A stretch of DNA of 64,000 nt from DATDFB01 sp035276475 (GTDB lineage: Bacteria > Acidobacteriota > Thermoanaerobaculia > Gp7-AA8), in NCBI GenBank assembly GCA_035276475.1, contig DATELQ010000071.1, positions 1 through 64,000 on the forward strand. Direction: 5' to 3'. Positions 35,723-45,205 of the stretch are shown here, one piece after another. The notes under the pieces were generated by a model that did no database searches, was not told the origin of the DNA, and saw nothing but the letters and a program-made list of their open reading frames with translations. How positions within the stretch are numbered: the stretch's first letter is position 1; every line of letters starts with the position of its first letter. The position numbers were made by a program, and so were the translations under genes.

Positions 35723-36008
35723 AGAGGTAGAAGTTGCGCGAGAGCACGCCGCGCGCGAAGCCGGCGATCCATGGCAATACGACCATCACGATGGCGAGCG
35801 TGAGCTCGACGATGCCGTGGCTGACGAAGCCGATGAGGCGGAACTGCGTGAGCAGCGCCAGCACGACGATGAGCGCCGCGAAGATGTAGCACCACGTGGC
35901 CTGCCGTCCGGCGAAGCCGACGAAGCGCGGCGCGATGGCGATGAGGATGGCGAACGCGAAGTCGAGGATGGCGTGGGAGACGTAGCCGATCGATCGATGC
36001 ATGGTCAT
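35604..36008 (-). CDS. Small four-helix membrane protein (SPW-repeat-like)
   Basis: A 134-aa protein with two similar halves, each with two membrane segments (SHAILDFAFAILIAIAPRFVGF; SHGIVELTLAIVMVVLPWIAGF), so an internal duplication. It ends in a Gly/Ala/Pro tail read antisense to the YjdF gene. AAGGAGC precedes the ATG. The ATG overlaps the stop of the metallo-hydrolase gene (36005-36008). Function unknown. Confidence 0.7.
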   Translation of the reverse strand: MTMHRSIGYVSHAILDFAFAILIAIAPRFVGFAGRQATWCYIFAALIVVLALLTQFRLIGFVSHGIVELTLAIVMVVLPWIAGFARGVLSRNFYLFMGVLLIALWALTDFRGVRAAGRASGRGAAAPPAPPSAP

Positions 36009-37027
36009 GACACGTCCGCTCCTTCTCCATGGTCGAGGATGACGAAGTTCGCGTCGCCCATCGCCGCGCGCAGCTCCTCGACCGGTTCGTTCTCGCCATC
36101 ATCGCCGAGGGCGAACGTCCCGTAGTGAACGGGGATCGACGTGCGCACGCCCAACGCGCGATGCGCGCCGACCGCCTGCGCCGGATCGATGTGCGCGGGC
36201 TGCATGAACCAGCGCGGCATGTACGAGCCGATCGGCAGGAGGGCCAGGCGGACGGGATCGAAGCGCGCGCCGATGGCCTCGAAGTGCGCGCCCCAGCCGG
36301 TGTCGCCGGCGAAGTAGACGTGCCCCGACGGCCCGCTGACGACGAAGCCGCTCCAGAGGTTGCGATTGCGATCGGAGAGGCCGCGCGCAGAGAAGTGCCG
36401 CGCCGGAACGCACGTGACGACGAGCTCCCCCGCCGGCAAAGACTGCCACCAGTCGAGATCGTGCGCGCCGTCAATGCCGTGCCGCGCCATGAGCCGCGCG
36501 TTGCCAAGCGCCGTGACGATGCGCGGCCGATGCCGCCGCTGCAATGCGCGCAATGTGGCCACGTCGAGATGGTCGTAGTGATTGTGGCTCACGAGCACGA
36601 GGTCGATCGGCGGCAGATCGCTGAAGCGGATCCCCGGCGGCCGATGCCGCTGCGGTCCGGCGAACGGCACCGGCGACACGCGCCGCGACCACACCGGATC
36701 GGTCAGCACGTTCACGCCATCCATCTGAATGAGCGTCGTGGAGTGATTGACGAACGTCAGCCGCAGCGCGCCGCCGTCGACGCGCGCGGGCGGCGGCGGT
36801 CCGCACGGCATCTCCCGATACGAAGGCCAGTATCCCGGCTTGCGCGAGAACCGCCAGCGCAGAAAGGCGAAGCCGCTCTGCCACCCCTCGTGCAGGTTGT
36901 GGAAGCGCTCGCCGTCGAAGTGATCGCTGCGCGGGCCGCGATAGTGCGGCGCGGCGACGAGCGTGCGCTCCGCTGCCGCAGCGCCAACCGCGGCGGCCGC
37001 GATCGCGGCGGCGTTCCTTGCCCGCAT
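36005..37027 (-). CDS. Metallo-beta-lactamase-fold hydrolase (NAPE-PLD/UlaG type)
   Basis: A 340-aa protein with an N-terminal Ala-rich signal-like segment, then SHNHYDHLD (zinc ligands), VPARHFSARG, FAGDTGWG and VHYGTF. This matches the family of N-acyl-phosphatidylethanolamine phospholipase D and related hydrolases. The substrate is unknown. The start shares a base with the M20 gene's stop (TGATG), so the two are co-translated. Confidence 0.87.
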   Translation of the reverse strand: MRARNAAAIAAAAVGAAAAERTLVAAPHYRGPRSDHFDGERFHNLHEGWQSGFAFLRWRFSRKPGYWPSYREMPCGPPPPARVDGGALRLTFVNHSTTLIQMDGVNVLTDPVWSRRVSPVPFAGPQRHRPPGIRFSDLPPIDLVLVSHNHYDHLDVATLRALQRRHRPRIVTALGNARLMARHGIDGAHDLDWWQSLPAGELVVTCVPARHFSARGLSDRNRNLWSGFVVSGPSGHVYFAGDTGWGAHFEAIGARFDPVRLALLPIGSYMPRWFMQPAHIDPAQAVGAHRALGVRTSIPVHYGTFALGDDGENEPVEELRAAMGDANFVILDHGEGADVS

Positions 37028-38457
37028 CAGTTGCTCGCCGTCGGCAACCGCGGCGGCCCCTCCGGCACGTACGCCTTGTACGTCACGCCCGCGCTCGTCT
37101 TCGCGAATTCATCGCGCATCGCTTTCACGTTGCTCGGGTCGGCGAAGAGGTCGACCATCGTCGCCGCCAGCGCCTTCGCCGCAAAGATCATTCCCTTGTG
37201 CCCGATCGACATGCCGCCGCAGGCGACGACCGACCAGCCGTGCCACGGCACGCCCGCCGCCGCGGTGACGACGGAGAGGTGGATCGTCGGGATGTTCCAG
37301 CTGATGTCCGCGACGTCGGTCGATCCCCCCTCGGCCGGTCCGGGATGGTCGTCGAATTCCTTGACCTTCGTGTTCAGTCCCTTCTCCTCGATCTTGTTCG
37401 CGCGCTGGATGGCCTTCGCGAACTCCTGCTCCTCCGCGGTGAACGACAGCGGCCCGAGCCACTCCAGGTTCGCCTGCGCCAGGCGCTCGCCGGTCATGTT
37501 GACGAGCATGTTCCAGTCGCCGCCGTTGACCGTGACCTTCGACTCGACGTCCGCCGACATGGCCGAGCCGGCGGCCATCTTGCGCAGGCGCACGAGCATC
37601 TCGTCGACGAGCTCGCGCTTCTCGTCGCGCATCCAGATCCAGACTTTGCCGTACTCCGGCACGACGTTCGGGACGTCGCCGCCCTTGACGATGGCGTAGT
37701 GCATGCGCGAGCTCGGGTGGATGTGCTCGCGCATCATGTTGACAGCGTGCGTGAAGAGCTCGAGGCCGTCGACGGCGCTGCGGCCGTTCCACGGATCGTA
37801 CGCGGCGTGCGCGGCGCGGCCGAAGAACTCGACGGTGACGTCGACGATGGCCTGCGTCGACTTCGTGTCGGCGCGCGTCTCGTCGTCGGGATGCCAGGCC
37901 AGCATGACGTCGACGCCGTTCATGACGCCTTCGCGCAGCATGTAGATCTTCCCGCCGACCGCTTCCTCCGCCGGCGTGCCGAAGAACTTCACGGTGCCGT
38001 GCAGCTTGCCGCTGGCAATCAGGTCCTTGACGGCCATCGCCGCGGCGAGGCTGCCGACGCCGAAGAGGTTGTGCCCGCAGCCGTGCCCCGGCGCGCCGGT
38101 GTCGATCACGGCGCGCGCCGGCTCCGCTTTCTGCGAGAGTCCGGGCAGGGCGTCGTACTCGCCCATGATGCCGATGACCGGCTTGCCGCTGCCGAATTCC
38201 GCGACGAACGCGGTCGGCATGCCTGCGACGCCGCGCGTGACTTTGAAGCCCTGCTTTTCCGCGTAGTCGGCGAGCGCCTTCGACGACTTCGTCTCCTGCA
38301 GCGCCGTCTCGGCGTAGCGCCAGACCTCGTCGCTCAGAGCGGCGAGCTGCGTGGCGTGCGCGTCGATCGTCGCGGCAGCGGTTTGTTTTTCGGCGAGGTG
38401 CGGCGGCGCGGCGGAGAGGCTCGCCGCGAGGAAGGAAAGGGCGAGGACGATTCGCAT
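37027..38457 (-). CDS. Secreted M20-family amidohydrolase (AbgB-like)
   Basis: A 476-aa protein with a signal peptide (about 1-16), metal-site motifs GEYDALPGL, GHGCGHNLFG and TPAEEAVGGK, a dimerisation domain beginning FFGRAAHAAYDPW and a final HGWSVVACGGMSIGHKG. It is closest in pattern to p-aminobenzoyl-glutamate hydrolase subunit B and related aminoacylases. It probably cleaves N-acyl amino acids in the periplasm. It starts 9 bp after the kinase gene's stop. Confidence 0.88.
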   Translation of the reverse strand: MRIVLALSFLAASLSAAPPHLAEKQTAAATIDAHATQLAALSDEVWRYAETALQETKSSKALADYAEKQGFKVTRGVAGMPTAFVAEFGSGKPVIGIMGEYDALPGLSQKAEPARAVIDTGAPGHGCGHNLFGVGSLAAAMAVKDLIASGKLHGTVKFFGTPAEEAVGGKIYMLREGVMNGVDVMLAWHPDDETRADTKSTQAIVDVTVEFFGRAAHAAYDPWNGRSAVDGLELFTHAVNMMREHIHPSSRMHYAIVKGGDVPNVVPEYGKVWIWMRDEKRELVDEMLVRLRKMAAGSAMSADVESKVTVNGGDWNMLVNMTGERLAQANLEWLGPLSFTAEEQEFAKAIQRANKIEEKGLNTKVKEFDDHPGPAEGGSTDVADISWNIPTIHLSVVTAAAGVPWHGWSVVACGGMSIGHKGMIFAAKALAATMVDLFADPSNVKAMRDEFAKTSAGVTYKAYVPEGPPRLPTASN

Positions 38458-38466
38458 CCGGCGATC

Positions 38467-41448
38467 TTAATCGAGCGCCCTCGCAATCGCCGCGTCGATC
38501 GCGTACTCCTCGATTCCCACCTCGGCGACGTCCACATCCACCTGCACGCGCTCCGCCGGTGGCGCGGGTGTACCGAGTTGCCTACGCAGCGCGGCGGCGG
38601 CGCCGAGGAGACGCGCGTCGCGCCTGACGCCGCCGAGCGATTCGAGGAGGCTCGCGGTGCGCCAGCGGTCGCCGAGCTCCCAGTGGATGCGCAGGCTGTC
38701 CTTCAGCGCGCTCGCCGCGCCGGCGTCGCCGCGGCGACGCTGCACGAGTCCTAAAAGATTCAGCGACCAGGCGATGCCTTCCTTGAATCCGCCGGCGCGC
38801 GACCACGCCAGCGATTCCTCGAGCCGCTCCTCCGCCTCGGGCAATCGTCCCGAATAGAAGTTCGCCGCGGCCAGATTCAAGAGCGACCACGCCACGCCCT
38901 CGACGTCGCGCCGGCCCCGGAAGAGCTGCAGCGTTCCTTTGCACAGCTCCAGCGTGCGCGCGAAGTCCCCGCTGAGCCACGAAGAGAAGGCGATGTAGTT
39001 CAGCGAGCGGCCGGCGTTGGCGCGGTCCTCGAGCTCCTCCCACAGCGTGCGCGAGAGTTGGTGCAGGTCGATGGCGTGCTCGTACTCGGCGCGCTCGCGG
39101 GCGATGCTGCCGCGGAACTGCAGCGACTGCGCGAGGCTCATCGGATCGCCGTGCGCGCGCGCGAAGTCGATGGCCGCGTCGAGGAGCGCGGTGGCCTTGT
39201 CGTAGTCGCATTGCAGAAAGGCCATCGCGCCCGCGCCGGTCATCGCCTTGGCGCGGAAGTCGTTCTCCTCGCCGCCGGGCAAGGCCAGGATCTGATCGAG
39301 CCAGCGCCGCCCTTCGTTGTAAAAGCCGCGCAGGTACCAGAACCACCAGAGCGACGCGCCGAGGCGAAGGGCGAGCTCGGCGTCGCCGGCGTCGAGCGCG
39401 CATTCGAGCGCGGTGCGAAAGTTGTCGGCGTCGGCACCGAGAATGTCGCTCTGCAGCTCGTTCTCCTCCGCCATCTGCGTCATCACCCGCGCGTGCGCGA
39501 GCTGCACCTGCGCGCGGCGGCCGCTCTCGGCGAGGCACTCGAGGCCGTACTCGCGGATCGTCTCGAGCATCACGAAGCGCGGCGCGTCGTCGCGGCCGGC
39601 GGGATCGCGGCGGAGGAACGCTTTGTCGAGGAGCGACGAGAGGCCGTCGAGCACGTCGTCGCCGGCGATCCGCTCCGCCGCCTCGAGCGAGAAGCCGCCG
39701 CGGAAGACCGACAGCGTCGCGAACAATTCTTTCTCCGCATCGTCGAGGAGGTTGTAGCCCCACGAGATCGCCGCGCGCATGGTCTGGTGGCGCTCCGGCA
39801 GATCGGCCGCGCCGCTCGAGAGGAGCTTGAAGCGGCTGCCGACGCGCGCGAGCATGGCCCGCGGCGGGAGGAGCTTGATGCGCGCCGCGGCGAGCTCGAT
39901 GGCGAGAGGGAGGCCGTCGAGACGGACGCAGATCTCGGCGATGGCGCGCGCGTCGTCGGGGGTGACGGCGAAGTCGCTCTTCGCCGCCACCGCGCGCTCG
40001 ACGAAGAGCCGCACCGCGGCGTACTCGGTCAGCGCCTCGGGCGCGAGCGGCAGGTCGAGCGGCGGGAGGATGAGCGGCGGCACGGCGTATTCGCGCTCGC
40101 CGCGCAGATGCAGCGGCGCGCGGCTGGTGACGAGGGCTTTGACGTGCGGCGCCGCGGCGAGAAGGTCGGCGATGACCGGCGCGGCGTCGAGGACCTGCTC
40201 GAAGTTGTCGAGGACGAGGAGCATGGCGCGGCCGCGCAGCGCGCTCTTCACCGCGTCGACGAGGGCGACGCCGCCTTCGTGCACGCCGAGGACTTCGGCG
40301 ATCTCGGAGAGCACGAGGCGCGAGTCGAGGATCGGGCCGAGCGAGATCCACCAGACGCCGTCCGCGTAGTCGCGCAGCAGCTCCGCGCCGACGTCGAGGC
40401 TGAGCCGCGTCTTCCCCGTGCCGCCCGGGCCGGTGAGCGTGACGATGCGGACGTCGTCGCGGCGCAGCAGACTCAGAACATCGTCGCGCTCGGCGTCGCG
40501 CCCGAGGAGCGGGGTCAGTGGATGCGGAAGATTCGACGGCGGCGCGACGGTGAAGTTGATTTCCTCCGTGAGCGCCGTCTGCGCCGCGGCGCTGCCGATG
40601 ACCGCGGCGGGGTCGCGATCGAGATCGGAGCGGAGTTGCTGCAGGTCGTCGAGGAGATCGCGCGCGCTGCGATAGCGTTCCTCCTTGTCCTTCACCAGCG
40701 CGCGTTGCACGATCGCAGCGAGCCGCGGCGGCAACGGCGCGCCGTTCCGGCGCGTCATCGGCGGGAGATCGGCGCGGAGAATCGCGCCGGCGACGTCGGG
40801 CGCGTTCACCCCCTCGAAGGGCAGCCGCTCGCAGAGCAATTCGTAGAGCACGACGCCGGTGCTCCAGATGTCGCTGCGCGTGTCGACCTCGGCGCTGCGG
40901 AGCTGCTCCGGCGACATGTAGTAGACCGTGCCGCGAATCGTCATCGGCCCGCTCTTCTTCTTGACCTCGGAGGTCGTGATTCGCGCCAGGCCGAAGTCGA
41001 GAAGCTTCACGTAGCCATCGGCGCGCAGCATAATGTTGTCCGGCTTGATGTCGCGGTGAACGAGGCCGACCGCCTCCGCCGCCGCGAGCGCCGAGGCGAT
41101 CTGGATCGCAACGTTGAGCACCTCGGTGAGCGCCACTTCCCCCCGCTGCATGCGCTGGCGCAGCGTGACGCCGTCGACGTACTCCGCAGCGATGAAATGA
41201 TCGTCGCCGAGCCGCCCGACGTCGTAGACAGTAAGAATGTTCGGATGATTGAGCGCCGAGGCCGCGCGAGCCTCATGCTCGAGCCGATTGCGCAGGTCGT
41301 CGTCCTCGCGCATCGCCGCCGGCAGCACCTTGAGCGCAACCGGCCGCTGCAGCTGCGTGTCGTGCGCGAGGTAGACCTCCCCCATCCCCCCCGCCCCGAG
41401 GAGCGTGCGGATCTCGTATCGGCCATGACGACTCCCAGGCTGGAGCAC
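38467..41448 (-). CDS. Ser/Thr protein kinase fused to an AAA/NB-ARC-type ATPase and TPRs
   Basis: A 993-aa cytoplasmic protein. Kinase domain about 10-270: GAGGMGEVY, Lys in VALKVL, HRDIKPDN, DFGLA and SPEQ. ATPase domain about 310-600: P-loop GPGGTGKTRLS, LLVLDNFEQV, LPLAIELAAARI, as in the predicted-ATPase group of LuxR/SARP-type regulators. TPR-like helical repeats about 650-960. It has no DNA-binding or membrane segment. Start at GTG 41448, because an ATG at 41458 is in another frame. It probably integrates a protein-binding signal with phosphorylation of other proteins. Confidence 0.9.
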   Translation of the reverse strand: MLQPGSRHGRYEIRTLLGAGGMGEVYLAHDTQLQRPVALKVLPAAMREDDDLRNRLEHEARAASALNHPNILTVYDVGRLGDDHFIAAEYVDGVTLRQRMQRGEVALTEVLNVAIQIASALAAAEAVGLVHRDIKPDNIMLRADGYVKLLDFGLARITTSEVKKKSGPMTIRGTVYYMSPEQLRSAEVDTRSDIWSTGVVLYELLCERLPFEGVNAPDVAGAILRADLPPMTRRNGAPLPPRLAAIVQRALVKDKEERYRSARDLLDDLQQLRSDLDRDPAAVIGSAAAQTALTEEINFTVAPPSNLPHPLTPLLGRDAERDDVLSLLRRDDVRIVTLTGPGGTGKTRLSLDVGAELLRDYADGVWWISLGPILDSRLVLSEIAEVLGVHEGGVALVDAVKSALRGRAMLLVLDNFEQVLDAAPVIADLLAAAPHVKALVTSRAPLHLRGEREYAVPPLILPPLDLPLAPEALTEYAAVRLFVERAVAAKSDFAVTPDDARAIAEICVRLDGLPLAIELAAARIKLLPPRAMLARVGSRFKLLSSGAADLPERHQTMRAAISWGYNLLDDAEKELFATLSVFRGGFSLEAAERIAGDDVLDGLSSLLDKAFLRRDPAGRDDAPRFVMLETIREYGLECLAESGRRAQVQLAHARVMTQMAEENELQSDILGADADNFRTALECALDAGDAELALRLGASLWWFWYLRGFYNEGRRWLDQILALPGGEENDFRAKAMTGAGAMAFLQCDYDKATALLDAAIDFARAHGDPMSLAQSLQFRGSIARERAEYEHAIDLHQLSRTLWEELEDRANAGRSLNYIAFSSWLSGDFARTLELCKGTLQLFRGRRDVEGVAWSLLNLAAANFYSGRLPEAEERLEESLAWSRAGGFKEGIAWSLNLLGLVQRRRGDAGAASALKDSLRIHWELGDRWRTASLLESLGGVRRDARLLGAAAALRRQLGTPAPPAERVQVDVDVAEVGIEEYAIDAAIARALD

Positions 41449-41519
41449 GAGCGGTCATGCTATCCTAGCCGCCCCCACGGGAATCGCGAGAGCCCGCGGG
41501 CAGTTGAGAAGGACCCCAT

Positions 41520-41595
41520 AGGCGCTTAGCTCAGTCGGTAGAGCATCACCTTCACACGGTGGGGGTCGCCGGTTCGAGTCCGGCAGCGCCTACCA
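41520..41595 (+). tRNA. tRNA-Val: tRNA-Val (anticodon CAC)
   Basis: A full cloverleaf can be drawn: acceptor AGGCGCT with AGCGCCT (first pair A-U), D-arm GCTC...GAGC, anticodon arm TCACC-TTCACAC-GGTGG with anticodon CAC, T-arm GCCGG-TTCGAGT-CCGGC, and encoded CCA. Length 76 nt. Its 3' end is copied at 45206. Confidence 0.95.
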
Positions 41596-41609
41596 AGGCA
41601 ACTCATTCA

Positions 41610-41645
41610 CGCCGCTCCGTCCGTCAGACGGAGCGGCGTTTGTTT
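41610..41645 (+). terminator. Terminator after tRNA-Val
   Basis: A perfect 12-bp stem (41610-41621 CGCCGCTCCGTC with 41627-41638), loop CGTCA, then TTTGTTTT. Confidence 0.85.
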
Positions 41646-41734
41646 TGGCAGGCCTTGATCTTCATCAGCGGGCCAAATCCGGCACAGAATTCCGAAGCAA
41701 GGTTACAGCGGTTGGCGCGAGCCTAACCCGTTGA

Positions 41735-42610
41735 TCACGAAGCTGATCGAGTGCGTTGCTCCGCCGAATGCTCTCCAAACGATCGTCCAAGCGCCGTTAC
41801 TTCCTGCTCCATCTGCGGCAGGATCCGGCTCGCCTTCCTAGCTAAGTACGCCTCGGCAAGCGGGCTCATAAAAAATTGCCGGACCGCAGCGATCGGTCCG
41901 AGGCTCTTGGGCACAAAGACCCTACGCTTCCGCTTCTCGATAGCATCGGCCAGTACAGTCGCGCATTCGTCGAGAGTCCTGATCCTACTGAACGGACCTG
42001 GAAGCTTCGAAAGCATGCCCGTGAAGCTCCGCATGTCCGCATGCGCATCGCGTACGAGATCTGTGTCTATCCACGAAAGATTTGCGCAACCGACGCGAAC
42101 ACCGTGGCTAGCGAGCTCAACGCGCAATCCATTGCCGAAATGCTCGACGCCGATCTTTGACGCCGCATAGGTGGTCAGGCCTGGACTCGTCGCCAGCGCC
42201 GAGGCCGAGGAGATGAGCAGGTAATACCCCTTACTTGCGACAACGTGCGGTAGTGTCGCCTTGACCGTGCGGATCACGCCGATGAGATTCACGTGGATAA
42301 CGCGCACGAGCGCCTCGACCGGAGTCGAAAGAACTGTTCCGTGCGAGGCGATGCCGGCATTGGCGACGACTACATCAAGTCCGCCGAGCGCGTCGATGCT
42401 CAGCTTCACCGCGGCATTGAGCGAGGCGTGATCGGTGACGTCGCACTCGGCCCAAATGTGGCCAGCGCCGAGTTCTTTCGCCAGTTCCGCCAACTTCGCC
42501 GGTTCGAGCCCGACCAGTGCCAGGCGCATCCCGCGCCTGGCGAGCCGCCGCGCGAGCTCGGCGCCTATGCCACGAGCCGGGCCAGTGATGAGTGCAGTCT
42601 GTTCATGCAT
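41735..42610 (-). CDS. Short-chain dehydrogenase/reductase
   Basis: A 291-aa SDR: cofactor motif TGPARGIGAELARRL (about 9-23), NAG in VANAG (about 85-90), Ser in ISSASAL and YAASK as catalytic Tyr/Lys. The C-terminal part is helical and basic (KRKRRVFVPKSLG), as in acyl-chain-reducing members of the family. The ATG at 42610 lacks a good ribosome site; GGGGGA is 14 bp upstream. It is divergent from the membrane-protein gene. Together with the KAS III-like gene it suggests fatty-acyl or polyketide-type chemistry, which is inference. Confidence 0.85.
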   Translation of the reverse strand: MHEQTALITGPARGIGAELARRLARRGMRLALVGLEPAKLAELAKELGAGHIWAECDVTDHASLNAAVKLSIDALGGLDVVVANAGIASHGTVLSTPVEALVRVIHVNLIGVIRTVKATLPHVVASKGYYLLISSASALATSPGLTTYAASKIGVEHFGNGLRVELASHGVRVGCANLSWIDTDLVRDAHADMRSFTGMLSKLPGPFSRIRTLDECATVLADAIEKRKRRVFVPKSLGPIAAVRQFFMSPLAEAYLARKASRILPQMEQEVTALGRSFGEHSAEQRTRSAS

Positions 42611-42731
42611 GATCAAAGTACATATCCCCCTGCAGTCGCCGAATCCCAACTCTACCGCTGGTCAAACGCCCGCCCTCCGGCTGCCTTATGCCGTAAGCGT
42701 GATGCCTCACTTAATGCGGCGCCTAACCGAT

Positions 42732-42747
42732 GATAACTAGGAATTAT
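42732..42747 (+). promoter_or_regulatory. Shared 16-bp element upstream of the 42755 gene
   Basis: GATAACTAGGAATTAT, identical to the complement of 44844-44859 at the KAS III-like gene start. Another shared word, TTAATGCGG, lies 12 to 18 bp upstream in both. It may be a common operator or leader; here the AGGA lies 12 bp before the ATG. Confidence 0.45.
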
Positions 42748-42754
42748 CCTGTCG

Positions 42755-43804
42755 ATGCCGAAATCGTTTCGCAGTTTCGCCGAACGGATGCTGAACCCCT
42801 TCCTTTCGTTTCAGGAGATGCGATACGCCGTCATCATCGCAGCCTTCTCTGTCATCCCTAGCATTGCGATGTTCATCGTCCTACAACTCTACCTTTCGGA
42901 CGCCGCCGTTACGATGATGTGCCGAGGGCATCACTCCTTAAGTAGCCACGATTTCGCTCCTCTGTTCAATTACTACACAATTTGGGTGGCCCATGTATTG
43001 ATTTCGGTTGGAGTGGGAGTCGGTGCCGATCGCAGTGCGTTTCGAAATGCTTCGGAAGTTAAGATCAAGGCGCTGAAACGCTTTCGGATAGCCATATTCT
43101 TGTCACTAATGCTGATCGTATTCGTTGCTGATGCCACTCATCGCAATATCGCTCTACTGTCGCACGAGCGAATCTTCAATGTGCTCTCAAACGATCCGGC
43201 GCTGGCCGTTATGTTTCACAATGACGTCCGGTATCTCAATCGTACGATCCCCATGCCCACATCTTTCTCATTTCTACCGATAGTCGCGGTAGCCGCCGCT
43301 CTTTGGGCAATGGCAACGGTAATCCTCTGCTGCAGTAGATTCTTGGCTGCATTTCAACAATCCGATGGCGACTCGGATACGTCTTCAGGGGATCGCGTTG
43401 CGGCATTCAGCGATGCAATGGAGGCGCTGCGATCACATTTTCTGGCTCTCAGTCTCGTGCTCGTGACCAGCACCTTAGCGACGATTGCGTTCTTCCGAAC
43501 CCCTCTCGGACTCCTCGGCTCCTCCGAGCGTCGCGACTATCAAAACATCTCGGATGCGATGGGACTCGTCTGGGGCGTCACGTTTTCGTTGACTCTGATC
43601 GCATTGTGCGTTTATCCCTTCGTAGTGCTTCGCCGCCGTTTCGATAGCCTTGATCGTGATGCCCAGGATACTAAAAACGCGGCTCTGGGCCGGTGGATAC
43701 GTAAACATAGAACGTTATTGCAAGTACCGGCAAACTTGAAGCTGGTCTTGTCAATACTATCGCCGGCGACGGTTGCCATCGTTTCCCGCCTTATCTCAAT
43801 TTGA
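42755..43804 (+). CDS. Hypothetical polytopic membrane protein of the tRNA islet
   Basis: A 349-aa protein, not recognised. There are about five to six membrane segments: near 24-48, 75-95, 110-130, 172-195, 230-250 and 270-300. Basic stretches between them suggest a cytoplasmic N-terminus. Codon use is visibly AT-richer than outside the islet. Its last 9 bp overlap the convergent KAS III-like gene. Confidence 0.7.
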   Translation: MPKSFRSFAERMLNPFLSFQEMRYAVIIAAFSVIPSIAMFIVLQLYLSDAAVTMMCRGHHSLSSHDFAPLFNYYTIWVAHVLISVGVGVGADRSAFRNASEVKIKALKRFRIAIFLSLMLIVFVADATHRNIALLSHERIFNVLSNDPALAVMFHNDVRYLNRTIPMPTSFSFLPIVAVAAALWAMATVILCCSRFLAAFQQSDGDSDTSSGDRVAAFSDAMEALRSHFLALSLVLVTSTLATIAFFRTPLGLLGSSERRDYQNISDAMGLVWGVTFSLTLIALCVYPFVVLRRRFDSLDRDAQDTKNAALGRWIRKHRTLLQVPANLKLVLSILSPATVAIVSRLISI

Positions 43805-44845
43805 TATTTGCAAGATCTGGAAGGCACTCACCTTTAGGCCGGATGCTGCAACCCAACCTATCGCAGCGTCACGCATGTTTAGGACGGCCTGCTCTCGTGC
43901 GCGAACGATGCTGCTGGGAAGGGACGAGGTTGCCAAGTTACCCAACTCCGCGAACGTAGAAAAAACTGTGAGTTGCGCGCTCACACGCGCCGCCAACTCG
44001 GCGACGTATGGTCCCATGACTGAATGCGGAAGAATTAGGCTGGGAGTTCCAACGCGACTGAGTAATTCCCGCAGTACTCGTATCGCGGGGCGGACAGTCT
44101 GTCTCGTAAGCTCCCTTCCGTAGGCGCAAAATTGGGGTGTCGACGATGCATGTATATGATCGCTTTTCCCGGCATAGTCCGATGAGGCTCCTAAACCAAC
44201 GGTGCAAAGATCAGCTAATTCGTTGTGCGATTCGTGTACATACTGCCAATCTGGCCCTTCTCCTATGAGGAGACTCGCGGTGGCCGCTTCCCCGAGCGTA
44301 AAGGCTGGAAATTTCCATTCTAGCTCTGCATCCGACGCGATCGCAAAAGAATCCGGAAGTACGGCACCTCTGAAGCGCATCGGAAACTCGGCGCTTACGA
44401 CCAGAGCGATCGCGCCTGGTTTAGACCCGAATAGGGCCTGTGCGATCTCCGTAGCTGTACACCATCCGAGGCAAGCGTCCGCGACATCAAATGTCCTCGC
44501 TCCGTTCATGCCGAGTTCTTTTGCGATAAAACATGCGTTCGCGGGCTCAGCAAATCCTCTGTCGACTCCAACATAGATTACAAAATCGACATCATCCGAG
44601 CCGAGGTTGGACTTCCGCAATGCACTCTCACAGGCGCGCTGCAGCAGTTCAATCGGGCGTTCTCGTGGTGCTCGCCAGCGTCGTGATGTAATGCCGATGC
44701 GTCTGAGCTTGGCCTTTATCTTCGAAAGCAGCGAGTGAAGATCGCCGTCATATACACCTCGACTGTAATAAGCTACGAGCTCAAGAATCTCCTCGTTCAA
44801 GATTCGCTGCGTCGGCAGGGCACACCCGACTCCTGAGAGATACAT
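43796..44845 (-). CDS. 3-oxoacyl-ACP synthase III-like (KAS III) enzyme
   Basis: A 349-aa thiolase-fold protein. Catalytic Cys125 is in DVADACLGW, the His is in LILPHSVMG, and the Asn is in FAELGNLATSSLP, so the Cys-His-Asn triad of KAS III/FabH-like enzymes is present. It opens with YLSGVGCALPTQRI. Sequence is far from housekeeping FabH, with CLG in place of the common CSG and a long N-terminal part. It could start or condense acyl chains for a special metabolite with the SDR of the same islet. AGGA precedes the ATG at a good distance. Confidence 0.82.
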   Translation of the reverse strand: MYLSGVGCALPTQRILNEEILELVAYYSRGVYDGDLHSLLSKIKAKLRRIGITSRRWRAPRERPIELLQRACESALRKSNLGSDDVDFVIYVGVDRGFAEPANACFIAKELGMNGARTFDVADACLGWCTATEIAQALFGSKPGAIALVVSAEFPMRFRGAVLPDSFAIASDAELEWKFPAFTLGEAATASLLIGEGPDWQYVHESHNELADLCTVGLGASSDYAGKSDHIHASSTPQFCAYGRELTRQTVRPAIRVLRELLSRVGTPSLILPHSVMGPYVAELAARVSAQLTVFSTFAELGNLATSSLPSSIVRAREQAVLNMRDAAIGWVAASGLKVSAFQILQISN

Positions 44846-44859
44846 AATTCCTAGTTATC
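44844..44859 (-). promoter_or_regulatory. Shared 16-bp element at the KAS III-like gene start
   Basis: The complement reads GATAACTAGGAATTAT, with the final AT forming the first two bases of the ATG (44845-44843). Identical to 42732-42747. Confidence 0.45.
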
Positions 44860-45205
44860 GGACCTGAAGGCAGTCTACCGCATTAATAGGAGTGATGCGC
44901 CGGCACTTTTCTTACCCCGCTGCCCAAAAAATGTCCGCTTTTAATCGAGTCGCGATTGTCTCGCGACGCTGCTAACACCGTTCCGGCGAATCACGGAATC
45001 AGAGGTAACTGATTACCGATGTGCCACTTAGCCCTCCTCACGACACTCTTTGGTTCGTGAGCTATACCGGCAGCATAGGTCCATCACTACCTCGAGGCGG
45101 AGCATTACGAACAACGCGCTGCCAACGTCCCGAGGCGTTCGCAAAGCATTGAAAACGACGTATGTCCTAAATGCCTAGGATGCGGAATGTTATTCACAGA
45201 TAGAC
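44860..45205. other. Non-coding remainder of the tRNA islet
   Basis: About 350 bp with lower GC, no credible open frame, and no recognisable integrase remnant. It contains TTAATGCGG (complement, near 44880) and short inverted words such as TCGCGA. It runs directly into the copied tRNA end. Confidence 0.5.

Noticed and set aside
44846..45205. Remnant integrase gene in the tRNA islet
   Set aside because: No frame longer than a few dozen codons and no Arg-His-Arg-Tyr type motifs on either strand.
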